From NCBI RefSeq assembly GCF_963853665.1, contig NZ_OY970459.1, forward strand, positions 1,984,001 to 2,048,000: 64,000 nucleotides of DNA, given 5' to 3'. This document shows positions 29,656-38,486 of the stretch, one piece after another (the first letter of the stretch is position 1; every line of letters starts with the position of its first letter). The stretch is from Mycobacterium decipiens (lineage in GTDB: Bacteria; Actinomycetota; Actinomycetes; Mycobacteriales; Mycobacteriaceae). The notes beneath the pieces were generated by a model. The model was not told the DNA's origin, ran no database searches, and was given only the letters and a program-made list of their open reading frames with translations. Position numbers and translations under genes: made by a program.

Positions 29656-30684
29656 ATGCGCTGGGCATGCCAGGTCGTCGCGGTCAACGGGACGCCCGTC
29701 GACGACGGGGCGCTACCGGGGCTGCAGCGGATCGGCCTGGTGCGAAGTGTGCGGGTTCCGCATTTCGAGGGAATTACCTTTCACGAGGTGCTGTGCAAGT
29801 CCGCGCTGAACAAGGTGCCCAACGCGGCCGCATTGCCCTTTCGCTACACCGTCAACGGGTACCGCGGCTGTTCGCATGCCTGTCGCTATTGTTTCGCGCG
29901 CCCCACCCACGAATACCTGGACTTCAACTGCGGCACCGACTTCGACACCCAGGTGGTGGTGAAGACGAACGTCGCCGCCGTCCTGCACCGCGAGCTACAC
30001 CGGGCCTCGTGGCGACGCGAGACCGTCGCACTGGGCACCAATACCGACCCCTACCAACGCGCGGAAGGCCGCTACGCACTGATGCCGGGCATCATCGGCG
30101 CCCTCGCCGGATCGGGCACGCCGCTGTCCATCCTGACCAAGGGCACCTTGCTGCGGCGCGACCTGCCCCTGATCGCCCACGCGGCCCAACAGGTGCCCGT
30201 GGCGGTGGCGGTGTCGTTGGCGGTGGCCGACCCGGAGCTGCACCGCGATGTCGAACCCGGCACGCCGACACCGCGGGCGCGGCTGGAACTCATCACCGCC
30301 ATCCGCGACGCCGGCCTGGATTGTCACGTGATGGTCGCGCCGGTCTTGCCACACCTCACCGACTCGACCGAGCACCTCGACCGGCTGCTCGGCCAGATCG
30401 CCGCCGCCGGTGCTACCGCAGTGACGGTCTTCGGGCTGCATCTGCGGGGTTCGACGCGCGGCTGGTTCATGTCCTGGTTGGCCCGCGCGCATCCCGAACT
30501 GCTCGGCCGGTATCGCGAGTTGTATCGGCGCGGGGCATATCTACCGCCGAATTACCGCGAGATGCTGCGGGCACGGGCGGCCCCGCTGATCAGCAAGTAT
30601 CGGCTGGGCGGTGATCGCCGTCGGTCCCCGCCGGTGACCGAAGCGACGATAGTGCCGGAATCGGCACAGCCGACATTGTTCTGA
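29656..30684 (+). CDS. Radical SAM protein, Rv2578c family (SplB-like)
   Basis: 342-residue radical S-adenosylmethionine enzyme with the cluster motif C72-x3-C76-x2-C79 in GCSHACRYCF. Next come ARPTHEYLDFN, LGTNTDPYQRAEGRY and SILTKGTLLRRDL, shared with spore photoproduct lyase relatives. The reaction is unknown; a role in repairing or modifying DNA is suggested by its LexA box. I chose the ATG at 29656 (MRWACQVVAVNG), matching Rv2578c; 12 further codons upstream would span the LexA box. No ribosome site precedes it, in line with leaderless expression. The stretch from hisS to here (280 bases) otherwise holds no gene that I can see. Confidence 0.93.
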   Translation: MRWACQVVAVNGTPVDDGALPGLQRIGLVRSVRVPHFEGITFHEVLCKSALNKVPNAAALPFRYTVNGYRGCSHACRYCFARPTHEYLDFNCGTDFDTQVVVKTNVAAVLHRELHRASWRRETVALGTNTDPYQRAEGRYALMPGIIGALAGSGTPLSILTKGTLLRRDLPLIAHAAQQVPVAVAVSLAVADPELHRDVEPGTPTPRARLELITAIRDAGLDCHVMVAPVLPHLTDSTEHLDRLLGQIAAAGATAVTVFGLHLRGSTRGWFMSWLARAHPELLGRYRELYRRGAYLPPNYREMLRARAAPLISKYRLGGDRRRSPPVTEATIVPESAQPTLF

Positions 30685-30685
30685 G

Positions 30686-32278
30686 CTATCCGCCGCGCGG
30701 TTTGGTCAGGGTGAACCGGTCCACCACACTGACCGCGCCGTACGGCCCGGTCACCGCGTAGTACGTCGCCTTGATCGATGTGTTGCCACCTGGTCGACCC
30801 GGGTCGACATCGAAAGCCACGAAGCCGTAAGGATTGTCGCGGTCGCGAAACGCCGACCACGGGGCATCCTCCAACACGTGTATCGACGGCTTGCGCCGGA
30901 TCGCGGGATCGAACGCGCCAACTCCGGTTATCACCTGGCACCGAGGGGTCGGGAAAAGGAACCCGTTGGTCGGCCTGGATGTGCCGCCACCACCGATGAC
31001 CAGGTGTACCGTTCCCTGGGTTGCATCGATGAGGTCGGCGCGGGTGTCCACCGGTGCCGGCGTTCGGGTATCGGTACCCAGTGCTCCGCGCAGCGGGTGT
31101 GACCGCTCGTAGTGGTGTTCATGACCGCACACCACTAGGTCGACCTCGTACTGGTCGAACAGTGGCAGCCATTCTTGCCGGATTCCGAGGTCGGCACCGT
31201 TGTTCTCATCGGCGGTGGAAATCGCCGTTTGATGCATGCAAATGACCACCCAGTCGACTGCTGGGTCGTGCCGGGCATCGGCGAGTTCGGCTTGCAGCCA
31301 ACGCTTTTGTTCGCCGCCGGAGTAGCCGCGTACGTAGGAGTTGCCGGCGTCCTGGTAGCACACGTCATCGTTGTGCAGGCTGATCACCCGCACCGAGCCA
31401 GCGGTGAACGAGTACCACAGTCCGCGCAGCTGTGGACTGGATCCCGAATCGGGCACCGCAAAGTAGGTCTGATAGGCGCCGTAACCGATTGGCCCGTTAC
31501 CCAATTCGTTTTCGTGATTGCCCGCCGCCGGCATCCAGGGCCGGTAACGCGCCGAGCGGGTGTTGTTGTCAAACCAATCCGACCAGGTGCGAATTCGGTC
31601 TCGTGCCAGGTTGGCGTAGCACAGGTCGCCGTTGATCAGGTTGAACAGCGGGGCAATACGCTCGATCGCGGTCGTGATATCGCCGGCGAAGGGTGACCCG
31701 ATGTTGTCGCTGACGTACGTCCCGTCGGCCGGCCTGCCCAGCGCGGGCGTGGACTGGTCACCGAAACTCGTAAAGAGCAGCGGCTTCCGCCCCGATGGCG
31801 CGGTTCTTATCGTCCCGAGTTCCGGGTCCGTGCCGTCGTGTACCGCGGCGTACACGTAGTCGGTGTCGGGGAGCAGATTCGTCAGGTGGGCGTGGTTCAC
31901 CCGAACCTCGGTGTTGGAATTCGCGTCTCGGTACGTCCGGGTCTCGGCCACCACGGTGCGGCCGAAGCCGGACGCCGGAGCGCCCAGCATGACGCGCGGA
32001 TTTCCGACGGCCTGCGTCGTGTGCCATGACACCACCACCTCAGTGCTGGCGTTCTTGCCGAACTGCAGATGCAGACCGCCCACCGGCGCCGCGCCGCTCC
32101 GATCGGGCCGATTCCAGACGGTCGGACCGCGGCGGCGCGACGACAGTAGTGCGGCCCCGCCCGCGCCCATTCCGATACCGAGGACAGCCGAGGCCGCCCC
32201 CGTCGTCAGGAGCCTGCGGCGGCTGACACCTGCCGGGAGCGAATGCTCGTCGACGGGTTGCATCGGATCGTCGCTCAC
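30686..32278 (-). CDS. Tat-exported purple acid phosphatase-like metallophosphoesterase
   Basis: 530 residues. The N-terminus has a twin-arginine signal: SRRRLLTTG at residues 19-27, then a hydrophobic stretch. A fibronectin-like domain (about 65-160, with EVVVSWHTTQ) precedes a metallophosphoesterase domain with FTSFGDQ, NGDLCYANL, PAAGNHENE, VICMHQTAIS and CGHEHHYERSHP, which are the metal-binding blocks. The likely job is phosphate-ester hydrolysis in the cell envelope. I chose the GTG at 32276-32278, which gives the length remembered for Rv2577 (529). The stop is 1 base from that of the radical SAM gene, so the two are convergent. Confidence 0.92.
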   Translation of the reverse strand: MSDDPMQPVDEHSLPAGVSRRRLLTTGAASAVLGIGMGAGGAALLSSRRRGPTVWNRPDRSGAAPVGGLHLQFGKNASTEVVVSWHTTQAVGNPRVMLGAPASGFGRTVVAETRTYRDANSNTEVRVNHAHLTNLLPDTDYVYAAVHDGTDPELGTIRTAPSGRKPLLFTSFGDQSTPALGRPADGTYVSDNIGSPFAGDITTAIERIAPLFNLINGDLCYANLARDRIRTWSDWFDNNTRSARYRPWMPAAGNHENELGNGPIGYGAYQTYFAVPDSGSSPQLRGLWYSFTAGSVRVISLHNDDVCYQDAGNSYVRGYSGGEQKRWLQAELADARHDPAVDWVVICMHQTAISTADENNGADLGIRQEWLPLFDQYEVDLVVCGHEHHYERSHPLRGALGTDTRTPAPVDTRADLIDATQGTVHLVIGGGGTSRPTNGFLFPTPRCQVITGVGAFDPAIRRKPSIHVLEDAPWSAFRDRDNPYGFVAFDVDPGRPGGNTSIKATYYAVTGPYGAVSVVDRFTLTKPRGG

Positions 32279-32324
32279 CCACGCTTGATACCCGGGCGGG
32301 ATTACGGGTCGGTAAACATGCTGC

Positions 32325-33170
32325 CTAATGGCGGTGTGGCTCAAGCAATCCAGCCTGCCCGTAGTGCGGCGGTCGTGATGCCAGCCATTCCCGGGTGGCC
32401 TCCTGTGAACGCTCGATGAGGGTTGCCGCATGCGAGAAATCCGCTCCGGAAACGGCGACCGGACACAGCGGTCGGATGACGCGCAGATCGACCGTTGGCT
32501 CGAAGCGCTCCACGTCGACCGCGAGGCGATGGTTGAGGGCGACGGTCATCGCGTGCAGAACCATGTTGACCGCCGTCTTTGGTGCGGCGGGCAGGTCGCA
32601 GGAGTAGCCGGTCGGCAACACCCAGACTCGGTCGGCGCCTAGCGCGACGGCATGGGACACCGGGGTGTTGTTCACCACACCGCCGTCCATCAGGTAGCGC
32701 CCGTTGACGTTCACCGGCGGGAATACGCCCGGGATGGCAGTGCTGGCCGCGATCGCGTCGACGGCGTCACCCGAGGAGAGTAGAACGTCGGTGCCCGAGA
32801 CCACGTCGGTAGCCACTACGTGCAGTGGGATCGGCGCATCCTCGAGTCGGGTGAATTCCAGTTTGTCGGCCAGAAGTCGCCGCAAACCACCGTTGGGTAC
32901 CAGGTGCGATCGGCGACCAAGCATGCCCAGGGTCCCGGCGATCGGATGGGCGGGGAATATGTCTTTGCGTGACAGTGACATCCACAGGTCGGCCAGTCCG
33001 CGAATTCCGGCGGTGTCCGGCCGCGCCGCGATCCACCCGCCGTTGACCGCGCCGACGGACGTGCCGACGATCAGGTCGGGCATGGCCCCTTCGTCGGCCA
33101 ACGCAAGCAGCATCCCCACCTGGATTGCGCCGAGGCTTGCGCCGCCGGACAACACGAATGCTGTAGGCAC
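32325..33170 (-). CDS. Patatin-like phospholipase / NTE-family esterase
   Basis: 281-residue lipid acyl hydrolase of the RssA type. The glycine loop LSGGASLGAIQVGML (7-21), the nucleophile serine S38 in VGTSVGAVNGG, and the aspartate D162 in LMDGGVVNN make up the catalytic dyad. There is no signal or membrane helix. I chose the GTG at 33168-33170 because TACTAT lies six bases before it, the exact geometry of a leaderless mycobacterial start; a longer form would begin at 33209 inside the promoter. I do not recall this gene between Rv2577 and Rv2576c in H37Rv. Confidence 0.87.
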   Translation of the reverse strand: MPTAFVLSGGASLGAIQVGMLLALADEGAMPDLIVGTSVGAVNGGWIAARPDTAGIRGLADLWMSLSRKDIFPAHPIAGTLGMLGRRSHLVPNGGLRRLLADKLEFTRLEDAPIPLHVVATDVVSGTDVLLSSGDAVDAIAASTAIPGVFPPVNVNGRYLMDGGVVNNTPVSHAVALGADRVWVLPTGYSCDLPAAPKTAVNMVLHAMTVALNHRLAVDVERFEPTVDLRVIRPLCPVAVSGADFSHAATLIERSQEATREWLASRPPHYGQAGLLEPHRH

Positions 33171-33176
33171 ACCTGC

Positions 33177-33182
33177 ATAGTA
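33177..33182 (-). promoter_or_regulatory. -10 box for leaderless patatin transcript
   Basis: On the minus strand TACTAT (TANNNT), then six bases, then the GTG. The spacing puts the start of transcription on the first base of the start codon. Confidence 0.6.
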
Positions 33183-33249
33183 TGGAAATTTGCCGGCTAG
33201 GCTGCGCATTCGGCAGACATCTCGATCGGTTTGTCGGTAACGAATCCGG

Positions 33250-33255
33250 TAGCGT
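33250..33255 (+). promoter_or_regulatory. -10 box for leaderless secreted-protein transcript
   Basis: TAGCGT, then seven bases, then the ATG at 33263. TTGTCGGT lies upstream at 33231 and resembles the PafBC-type -35 block, but the gap to the -10 is about two bases too long. Confidence 0.5.
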
Positions 33256-33262
33256 TTTCGAT

Positions 33263-33685
33263 ATGCCGAACGTGCGAATGGCGACGAACGTGGTCGCGGT
33301 AGCGACGTTTGTGGGAGCGGCCCTGGGCGGGGCTACGCCGGTGATCGCACACGCGGATCCAGCCGGGCATCAAGTGACCTACACCGTCACGACCACCAGT
33401 GACTTGACCGCCAACATTCGGTACATGAACACCGATCCGCCTAGCATGGCGGCCTTCAATGCCGATTCGTCGAAGTACATGATCACCGTGCACACCCCGA
33501 TCACCGGTGGGCAGCCGCTGGTCTACACGACCACGCTGGCTGACCCCAACCAGTGGGCGATCGTCACCGCCAGTGGTGGGCTGCGGGTCAATCCGGAGTT
33601 CCACTGCGAGATCGCGGTGGACGGCCGGGTGGTGGTGTCGCAGAGCGGCGGCAGCGGCGTGCAATGCGCGACACGCCCCTGGTAG
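33263..33685 (+). CDS. Small secreted protein, Rv2576c-like
   Basis: 140 residues with a Sec signal peptide (about 1-30, TNVVAVATFVGAALGGATPVIAHA with an AHA-type cleavage site), then a mature domain of about 110 residues starting DPAGHQVTYTVTTTSDL, which is beta-rich and has two cysteines (FHCEIAVDG and GVQCATRPW) that could form a disulfide. I chose the ATG at 33263; a form 27 residues longer would hide the signal. It resembles the MmpS-like small exported beta proteins of mycobacteria in layout. Function unknown. Ortholog of Rv2576c. Confidence 0.85.
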   Translation: MPNVRMATNVVAVATFVGAALGGATPVIAHADPAGHQVTYTVTTTSDLTANIRYMNTDPPSMAAFNADSSKYMITVHTPITGGQPLVYTTTLADPNQWAIVTASGGLRVNPEFHCEIAVDGRVVVSQSGGSGVQCATRPW

Positions 33686-33802
33686 CGCAAGCCCGACCTG
33701 TCCAGCCTCGACGGCACGAATCAAACCGCTGCTGATGTCGGCGGTCCCTACCGTGATCGGGTGGTGAAGACGCAGATCATCGCTGGAGCTGCTGACGAGG
33801 GA

Positions 33803-34684
33803 CTACCCCAGGTCGGCGGTGGAGAAGGTGTCGCAGATGTTCGGGTCGCCAGTTTGATACCCGACGGTGAACCACTTCTGCCGTTGCGCCGCCGAACCGT
33901 GGGTCCAGGTCTCGGGGTTGGTGCGTCCGGTCGTCTGCCGCTGAATGCGATCGTCACCCACCGACGCCGCCGCCGAAAGGGCGTCTTGAATATCCTTGTC
34001 GCTCAACGGCTCCAGGTAAGGCACACCGGTGCTTTCCTGCTTGACGGTGGACGCGTAGTGTGCCCACACCCCGGCATAGCAGTCGGCCTGCAACTCCGTG
34101 CGTACGCCGCTGCCCGCCGCGCCTTGGGCACCCTGCTGGGCACGGCCGAGCACCCCCATCAGGTTCTGCACGTGATGGCCGTATTCATGGGCCACCACAT
34201 ACTCTTCCGCGAATGGGCCACCGCTGGAACCGAATTGGGTGACCAGCACCTGGAAGAAGTCGGTGTCGAAGTAGGCCGTCTTGTCCACCGGGCAGTAGAA
34301 CGGCCCGACGTCGCTGCTGGCCGGTCCGCATCCGGTGCCCACCTGGCCGCTGAACAGCCGCATACGGGGGCGGGTGTAGCCGGACAGCAGCTGCTTCCAT
34401 ACCGCGTCCACAGAGTTACCGGTGGCCACCACCCGGCACTGCACGAACCTGTTGGCGTCGGCCCCGGTTCGGCACTGGCTCAGGTCGAAGCCCGGCGCTA
34501 CGTCGTCGCGGATGTCGACCGGTTGCTGGCTCACCACGCCACCGGGATCCACACCCAGCAGCAACGCGACCACCACCACCAACAACCCGCCGAGACCGCC
34601 GCCGATGGCCAAGCCCCGGCCGCCACCGCCACCCGACGTCGACGTGGTGCTGGTGTCGATTTGCATACCCTCGTTGAAGGTCAT
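33803..34684 (-). CDS. Neutral zinc metallopeptidase, YpfJ/HtpX-like membrane protein
   Basis: 293 residues: a Ser/Thr/Gly-rich N-terminus, one membrane helix (about 26-45), and an extracytoplasmic peptidase domain with the zinc motif H166-E167-Y-G-H170 in VVAHEYGHHVQN and ELQADCYAGVWA as the likely third-ligand segment. Cysteines in FDLSQCR, FVQCRVV, GTGCGP and FYCPVDK may form disulfides. The ATG follows GGGAGG. It probably belongs to the zinc-metalloprotease family PF04228. Ortholog of Rv2575. The 117 bases between it and the secreted-protein gene hold nothing I can name. Confidence 0.92.
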   Translation of the reverse strand: MTFNEGMQIDTSTTSTSGGGGGRGLAIGGGLGGLLVVVVALLLGVDPGGVVSQQPVDIRDDVAPGFDLSQCRTGADANRFVQCRVVATGNSVDAVWKQLLSGYTRPRMRLFSGQVGTGCGPASSDVGPFYCPVDKTAYFDTDFFQVLVTQFGSSGGPFAEEYVVAHEYGHHVQNLMGVLGRAQQGAQGAAGSGVRTELQADCYAGVWAHYASTVKQESTGVPYLEPLSDKDIQDALSAAASVGDDRIQRQTTGRTNPETWTHGSAAQRQKWFTVGYQTGDPNICDTFSTADLG

Positions 34685-34728
34685 CGCACCCTCCCGAAAT
34701 CTGACCGGGCAACCCGGGCCGATCCAGC

Positions 34729-35232
34729 CTAACCCTGCTGTGCAGCGGCGAACCGGGCATCGGTATACCTGCGCAGATTGGTCAGAAACCGGCGCAGGGC
34801 CAGGTTCAGCAGGGGCCGAAACACCAACATCGCCAATCGCGCCGCGCCGGCGGGCTTTTGCGCCATGGTCCAGGTCAGCCGGCAACCACCGGGGATGACC
34901 TCGACTCGGTAGTCTTCGGCGAACGCGGCGACGGCTCGCGTTGAGCACTCATTGAACCGAAATGCCATGTGGGTAAACGGTTCCCACGAAAGGAACTCCT
35001 CGTCGCCGACGATGCCCCCGCGCATCTCGACGATGCGGGTGGTACCGACACCGCGCGGTTGGGGACTGGTCCAGGTCACCTTGGTGATCACCGTGGCCCA
35101 GCGCGGCCAGGACTCGGCGTCGGCAAGCACCTCGAACAGCTGCTCGGGCGTGATGGCGAGGTCGACGGTATTGCGGAACAGGTAGGGCGCGGTCTCGATG
35201 AAGCTCAGGTCCACGCGCTCGCACGGGAACAT
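34729..35232 (-). CDS. SRPBCC-fold protein (polyketide cyclase/START-like)
   Basis: 167 residues. The pattern FRNTVDLAITPEQLFEVLADAESWPRWATVITKVTWTS at the start and CRLTWTMAQKPAG later is typical of the SRPBCC ligand-binding fold. There is no catalytic signature. The ATG at 35230-35232 (MFPCERVDLSF) is chosen for the length recalled for Rv2574. It sits 44 bases upstream of the metallopeptidase on the same strand and 24 bases after the reductase-like gene, so the three probably form an operon. Confidence 0.86.
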   Translation of the reverse strand: MFPCERVDLSFIETAPYLFRNTVDLAITPEQLFEVLADAESWPRWATVITKVTWTSPQPRGVGTTRIVEMRGGIVGDEEFLSWEPFTHMAFRFNECSTRAVAAFAEDYRVEVIPGGCRLTWTMAQKPAGAARLAMLVFRPLLNLALRRFLTNLRRYTDARFAAAQQG

Positions 35233-35256
35233 AAACCTAGACCTTAGCCACACCGC

Positions 35257-36150
35257 CTACCCTGGCCCGTCGCTGGTCGCGGCGAGCAACGGCACCACCA
35301 CGTCGCTGATCGGCGTCGCCAGGCCGTGGGCGCGTGCCTTGCGGACGATCACCGCGTTGCGAATGTCCCATTCCAGCCGCCGGCGGCTTTCCCGGTCGGC
35401 CAGCATCGAGGTGCTCATGTCGTCCGGCGCGGAGCGGAAGAGGTCGACCAGCTGGCTGACGACGTCGTCAGCCAGCTGGGCGCCCTCGGCGCGCGCCACC
35501 GCCAGGCATTCGGCGACATAGCGGCGCGAGAGCGCCGCCACGTCGTCGCGGCGAAACATTGCGGACCGCCGTCCGGACAGAGCCATGAAACCGGCCAGCG
35601 CGTTGACCAGCAGTTTGCGCCAGGCCGCGGTGGTGAAGTCGGGGTCGCAATCCACCCTGGCGCCGGCGCCGCGCAGCAGGTCGGCGAACTGCTCCGCCGC
35701 GGGCCCGGTTGGGACCACCAGTGCGGCCTCACCGCGCAACCGCACCCACCCGGCAGGCTGGGTCTCGGCGGAAAACCAAACGATCCCGGGGACCACGGCC
35801 GAGGACGGACAGTAGGGCTGCACCTGCTCGACCTGTTCCACACCGTTCTGCAGGACGACTACCACGGTGTGTTCGTCGCACAGGCGCGCCAGCCAGCCAC
35901 CCGCGGCCTCGTTCTGGGTGGCCTTGACCGCCAGGATCAGCACATCGACCGGGCCCCAATCGATGTTCTGCCCAGGATCGGTGTGCACCGGACCGGGCAC
36001 CACGATGGGGTCGGCGCCGTCGGGCCGAAGCTCGATCCCGGCACGCGGAGTGTGGCCGCACAGCAGCGGCGAATACCCGGCCTTGTGTAACAGCGCGGCG
36101 ACCGTGGTCCCGACGGCACCGGGTCCGACTAGCGCGATGGTGGTTGAGAT
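35257..36150 (-). CDS. Ketopantoate reductase-like (PanE/ApbA) protein, start codon unclear
   Basis: About 297 residues if read from the beginning of homology. The N-terminal NADP fold is plain: ALVGPGAVGTTVAALLHKAG, then GADPIVVPGPVH. The C-terminal ApbA domain has TTAAWRKLLVNALAGFMALSGR and DMSTSMLADRESRRRLEWD. The oddity is that no ATG, GTG or TTG lies in frame between the stop at about 36171 and the Rossmann glycines. The first usual start is the GTG at 36001-36003, which would remove that fold and leave 248 residues. I propose the ATC at 36148-36150, with TAGTTT seven bases before it. Ortholog of Rv2573. Confidence 0.78.
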   Translation of the reverse strand: MSTTIALVGPGAVGTTVAALLHKAGYSPLLCGHTPRAGIELRPDGADPIVVPGPVHTDPGQNIDWGPVDVLILAVKATQNEAAGGWLARLCDEHTVVVVLQNGVEQVEQVQPYCPSSAVVPGIVWFSAETQPAGWVRLRGEAALVVPTGPAAEQFADLLRGAGARVDCDPDFTTAAWRKLLVNALAGFMALSGRRSAMFRRDDVAALSRRYVAECLAVARAEGAQLADDVVSQLVDLFRSAPDDMSTSMLADRESRRRLEWDIRNAVIVRKARAHGLATPISDVVVPLLAATSDGPG

Positions 36151-36169
36151 GACCTCGAAACTACCCCTT

Positions 36170-36175
36170 TAGACT
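36170..36175 (+). promoter_or_regulatory. Candidate -10 box for aspS
   Basis: TAGACT (TANNNT), giving a leader of about 29 bases that contains the GAAGGGAAG ribosome site before the GTG. The 60-base region is shared with the divergent reductase-like gene. Confidence 0.45.
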
Positions 36176-36210
36176 GAGCAGTCGGTCAAACCTGGTGAAG
36201 GGAAGTTTTT

Positions 36211-37986
36211 GTGCTGCGCAACCACGCCGCTGGTTCGCTACGGGATCGCGACGCCGGGCAGCGGGTGGCGTTGGCCGGTTGGGTGGCCCGCCGCCGCGAC
36301 CATGGCGGGGTCATCTTCATCGACCTGCGCGACGCTTCCGGCATTGCCCAGGTGGTGTTCCGGGCCTCCGACGTGCTGGCACAGGCGCACCGGCTGCGCG
36401 CCGAGTTCTGCATCGCGGTGACCGGCGTCGTCGAGGCCCGCCCGGTTGGCAACGCCAACCCGGAGATCGCCACCGGCGACATTGAGGTCAACGCCACGTC
36501 GCTGAGGGTGCTGGGCGAATCCGCGCCGCTGCCGTTTCAGCTGGACGAACCAGCGGGTGAGGAGTTGCGGTTGAAGTACCGTTACCTCGACCTGCGCCGC
36601 GACGCCCCCGGCGCGGCAATTCGATTGCGTTCCAAGGTGAATGCCGCCGCACGAGCGGTGCTGGCGCGTCACGATTTCGTCGAGATCGAAACGCCGACGA
36701 TCACCCGCTCGACGCCGGAGGGGGCGCGCGACTTCCTGGTGCCGGCCCGGCTGCATCCCGGTTCGTTCTATGCCCTGCCGCAAAGCCCGCAGCTGTTCAA
36801 GCAGCTGCTGATGGTGGCCGGGATGGAGCGCTACTACCAGATCGCCCGCTGCTACCGCGACGAGGACTTCCGCGCCGACCGGCAGCCCGAATTCACCCAG
36901 CTCGATATGGAGATGAGCTTCGTCGACGCCGAGGACATCATCGCGATCTCCGAGGAGATTTTGACCGAGTTGTGGGCGCTGATCGGCTACCGGATTCCGA
37001 CGCCGATCCCGCGGATCAGCTATGCGGAAGCCATGCGCCGATTCGGTTCGGACAAACCCGACTTGCGGTTCGGCCTGGAGCTCGTTGAATGCACAGAGTT
37101 CTTCTCCGACACTACATTTCGCGTCTTCCAGGCACCGTATGTGGGCGCGGTCGTGATGCCCGGCGGGGCCGCTCAGCCGCGGCGCACGCTGGACGGCTGG
37201 CAGGACTGGGCCAAGCAGCGCGGACACCGCGGACTGGCCTACGTACTGGTCGGCGAAGACGGCACCCTGGGCGGCCCGGTGGCCAAGAACCTGTCCGAGG
37301 CCGAGCGCGGCGGCCTGGCCGCGCATGTCTGGGCCAAACCCGGCGACTGCATCTTCTTCTCGGCCGGCCCGGTGAAATCGTCGCGGGCCCTGCTGGGTGC
37401 GGCCCGGATCGAGATCGCTGGCCGCCTGGGCCTGATCGACCCGGACGCGTGGGCATTCGTCTGGGTGGTCGACCCGCCGCTGTTCGAGCCGGCCGACGAG
37501 GCGACCGCCGCCGGTGACGTCGCGGTGGGTTCGGGGGCGTGGACAGCGGTGCACCACGCCTTCACCGCGCCAAAACCGGAGTGGGAGGAGCGCATCGAAT
37601 CCGATACCGGCAGCGTGCTGGCCGACGCCTACGACATTGTCTGCAACGGCCACGAGATCGGCGGCGGCTCCGTTCGTATCCACCGGCGCGACATCCAGGA
37701 ACGGGTGTTCGCGGTGATGGGCTTGGACAAGGCGGAGGCGGAAGAGAAATTCGGTTTCCTGTTGGAGGCGTTCATGTTCGGCGCACCGCCGCACGGCGGC
37801 ATCGCGTTCGGCTGGGACCGGACCACCGCACTGCTGGCCGGGATGGACTCGATCCGCGAGGTGATCGCGTTCCCGAAGACCGGTGGCGGCGTCGACCCGC
37901 TCACCGACGCACCGGCGCCGATCACCGCCCAGCAGCGCAAGGAGTCCGGAATAGACGCCAAGCCCAAACAGGTTGAGCAGGCATGA
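36211..37986 (+). CDS. aspS: Aspartyl-tRNA synthetase AspS (probably Asp/Asn non-discriminating)
   Basis: Charges tRNA-Asp. In 591 residues: an N-terminal OB anticodon-binding domain (about 1-110, with [19 protein letters not shown]), class II motif 2 with [21 protein letters not shown] (about 213-233), a large GAD insertion (about 290-410), and motif 3 [15 protein letters not shown] (about 530-545). This is the bacterial-type long form. Mycobacterial AspRS also mischarges tRNA-Asn for later amidation by GatCAB; the sequence is consistent with that. Ortholog of Rv2572c. Confidence 0.97.
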   Translation: MLRNHAAGSLRDRDAGQRVALAGWVARRRDHGGVIFIDLRDASGIAQVVFRASDVLAQAHRLRAEFCIAVTGVVEARPVGNANPEIATGDIEVNATSLRVLGESAPLPFQLDEPAGEELRLKYRYLDLRRDAPGAAIRLRSKVNAAARAVLARHDFVEIETPTITRSTPEGARDFLVPARLHPGSFYALPQSPQLFKQLLMVAGMERYYQIARCYRDEDFRADRQPEFTQLDMEMSFVDAEDIIAISEEILTELWALIGYRIPTPIPRISYAEAMRRFGSDKPDLRFGLELVECTEFFSDTTFRVFQAPYVGAVVMPGGAAQPRRTLDGWQDWAKQRGHRGLAYVLVGEDGTLGGPVAKNLSEAERGGLAAHVWAKPGDCIFFSAGPVKSSRALLGAARIEIAGRLGLIDPDAWAFVWVVDPPLFEPADEATAAGDVAVGSGAWTAVHHAFTAPKPEWEERIESDTGSVLADAYDIVCNGHEIGGGSVRIHRRDIQERVFAVMGLDKAEAEEKFGFLLEAFMFGAPPHGGIAFGWDRTTALLAGMDSIREVIAFPKTGGGVDPLTDAPAPITAQQRKESGIDAKPKQVEQA

Positions 37987-38417
37987 CCCAACAGATGCCG
38001 GACCGCGAAACGATCAAGGCGTTCAACGACGCCATCATCGACGAATTTCGAGCCAACGATGGCTTGGTCGGGGGCCAGTTCGCCAATGCCGATCTGCTGC
38101 TGCTCACCACGACCGGCGCCAAGTCCGGCCAACCGCGGGTGGCGCCGCTGGCCTACCTGCGCATCGACGGCAGGATAATCATCGTCGGATCCTTCGCCGG
38201 CTCCGACCGCGACCCGGCCTGGGTGGGTAATCTCCGGGCCAATCCGCGGGCACACGTCGAGGCCGGTACCGACGCGTTCGACGTCACCGCGCGTGAGTTA
38301 CCGACCGCGGAGCGCGACGAGATCTTTCCGAAGGTCACCGCCGCCGCACCCGGATACGCCGACTATCAGGCGAAGACCAACCGGGTGATTCCATTGTTCG
38401 AACTGCACCGCGCCTAA
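37983..38417 (+). CDS. F420-dependent nitroreductase-like protein (Ddn family)
   Basis: 144 residues with the Ddn/FDOR-A pattern: [22 protein letters not shown], then a hydrophobic strand [25 protein letters not shown]. These segments bind the deazaflavin cofactor F420 in the characterised Ddn of M. tuberculosis. The ATG overlaps the aspS stop as ATGA. Substrate unknown; relatives reduce quinones or other small molecules. I do not recall such a gene directly after aspS in H37Rv. Confidence 0.87.
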   Translation: MTQQMPDRETIKAFNDAIIDEFRANDGLVGGQFANADLLLLTTTGAKSGQPRVAPLAYLRIDGRIIIVGSFAGSDRDPAWVGNLRANPRAHVEAGTDAFDVTARELPTAERDEIFPKVTAAAPGYADYQAKTNRVIPLFELHRA

Positions 38418-38486
38418 CTGCTCAGCAGTCTGCGGCACAACCGGGCGCGCCAGCGCGGTAGCGATGAGGTTCTCGCGTTTGAGTAA

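Noticed and set aside
33231-33255. PafBC-type damage promoter before the secreted protein
   Set aside because: TTGTCGGT is present but the spacing to TAGCGT is about two bases too long for the consensus, so only a normal promoter is called.
36238-37794. 518-codon frame antisense to aspS
   Set aside because: Mirror of a highly conserved synthetase; translation has no family signature.
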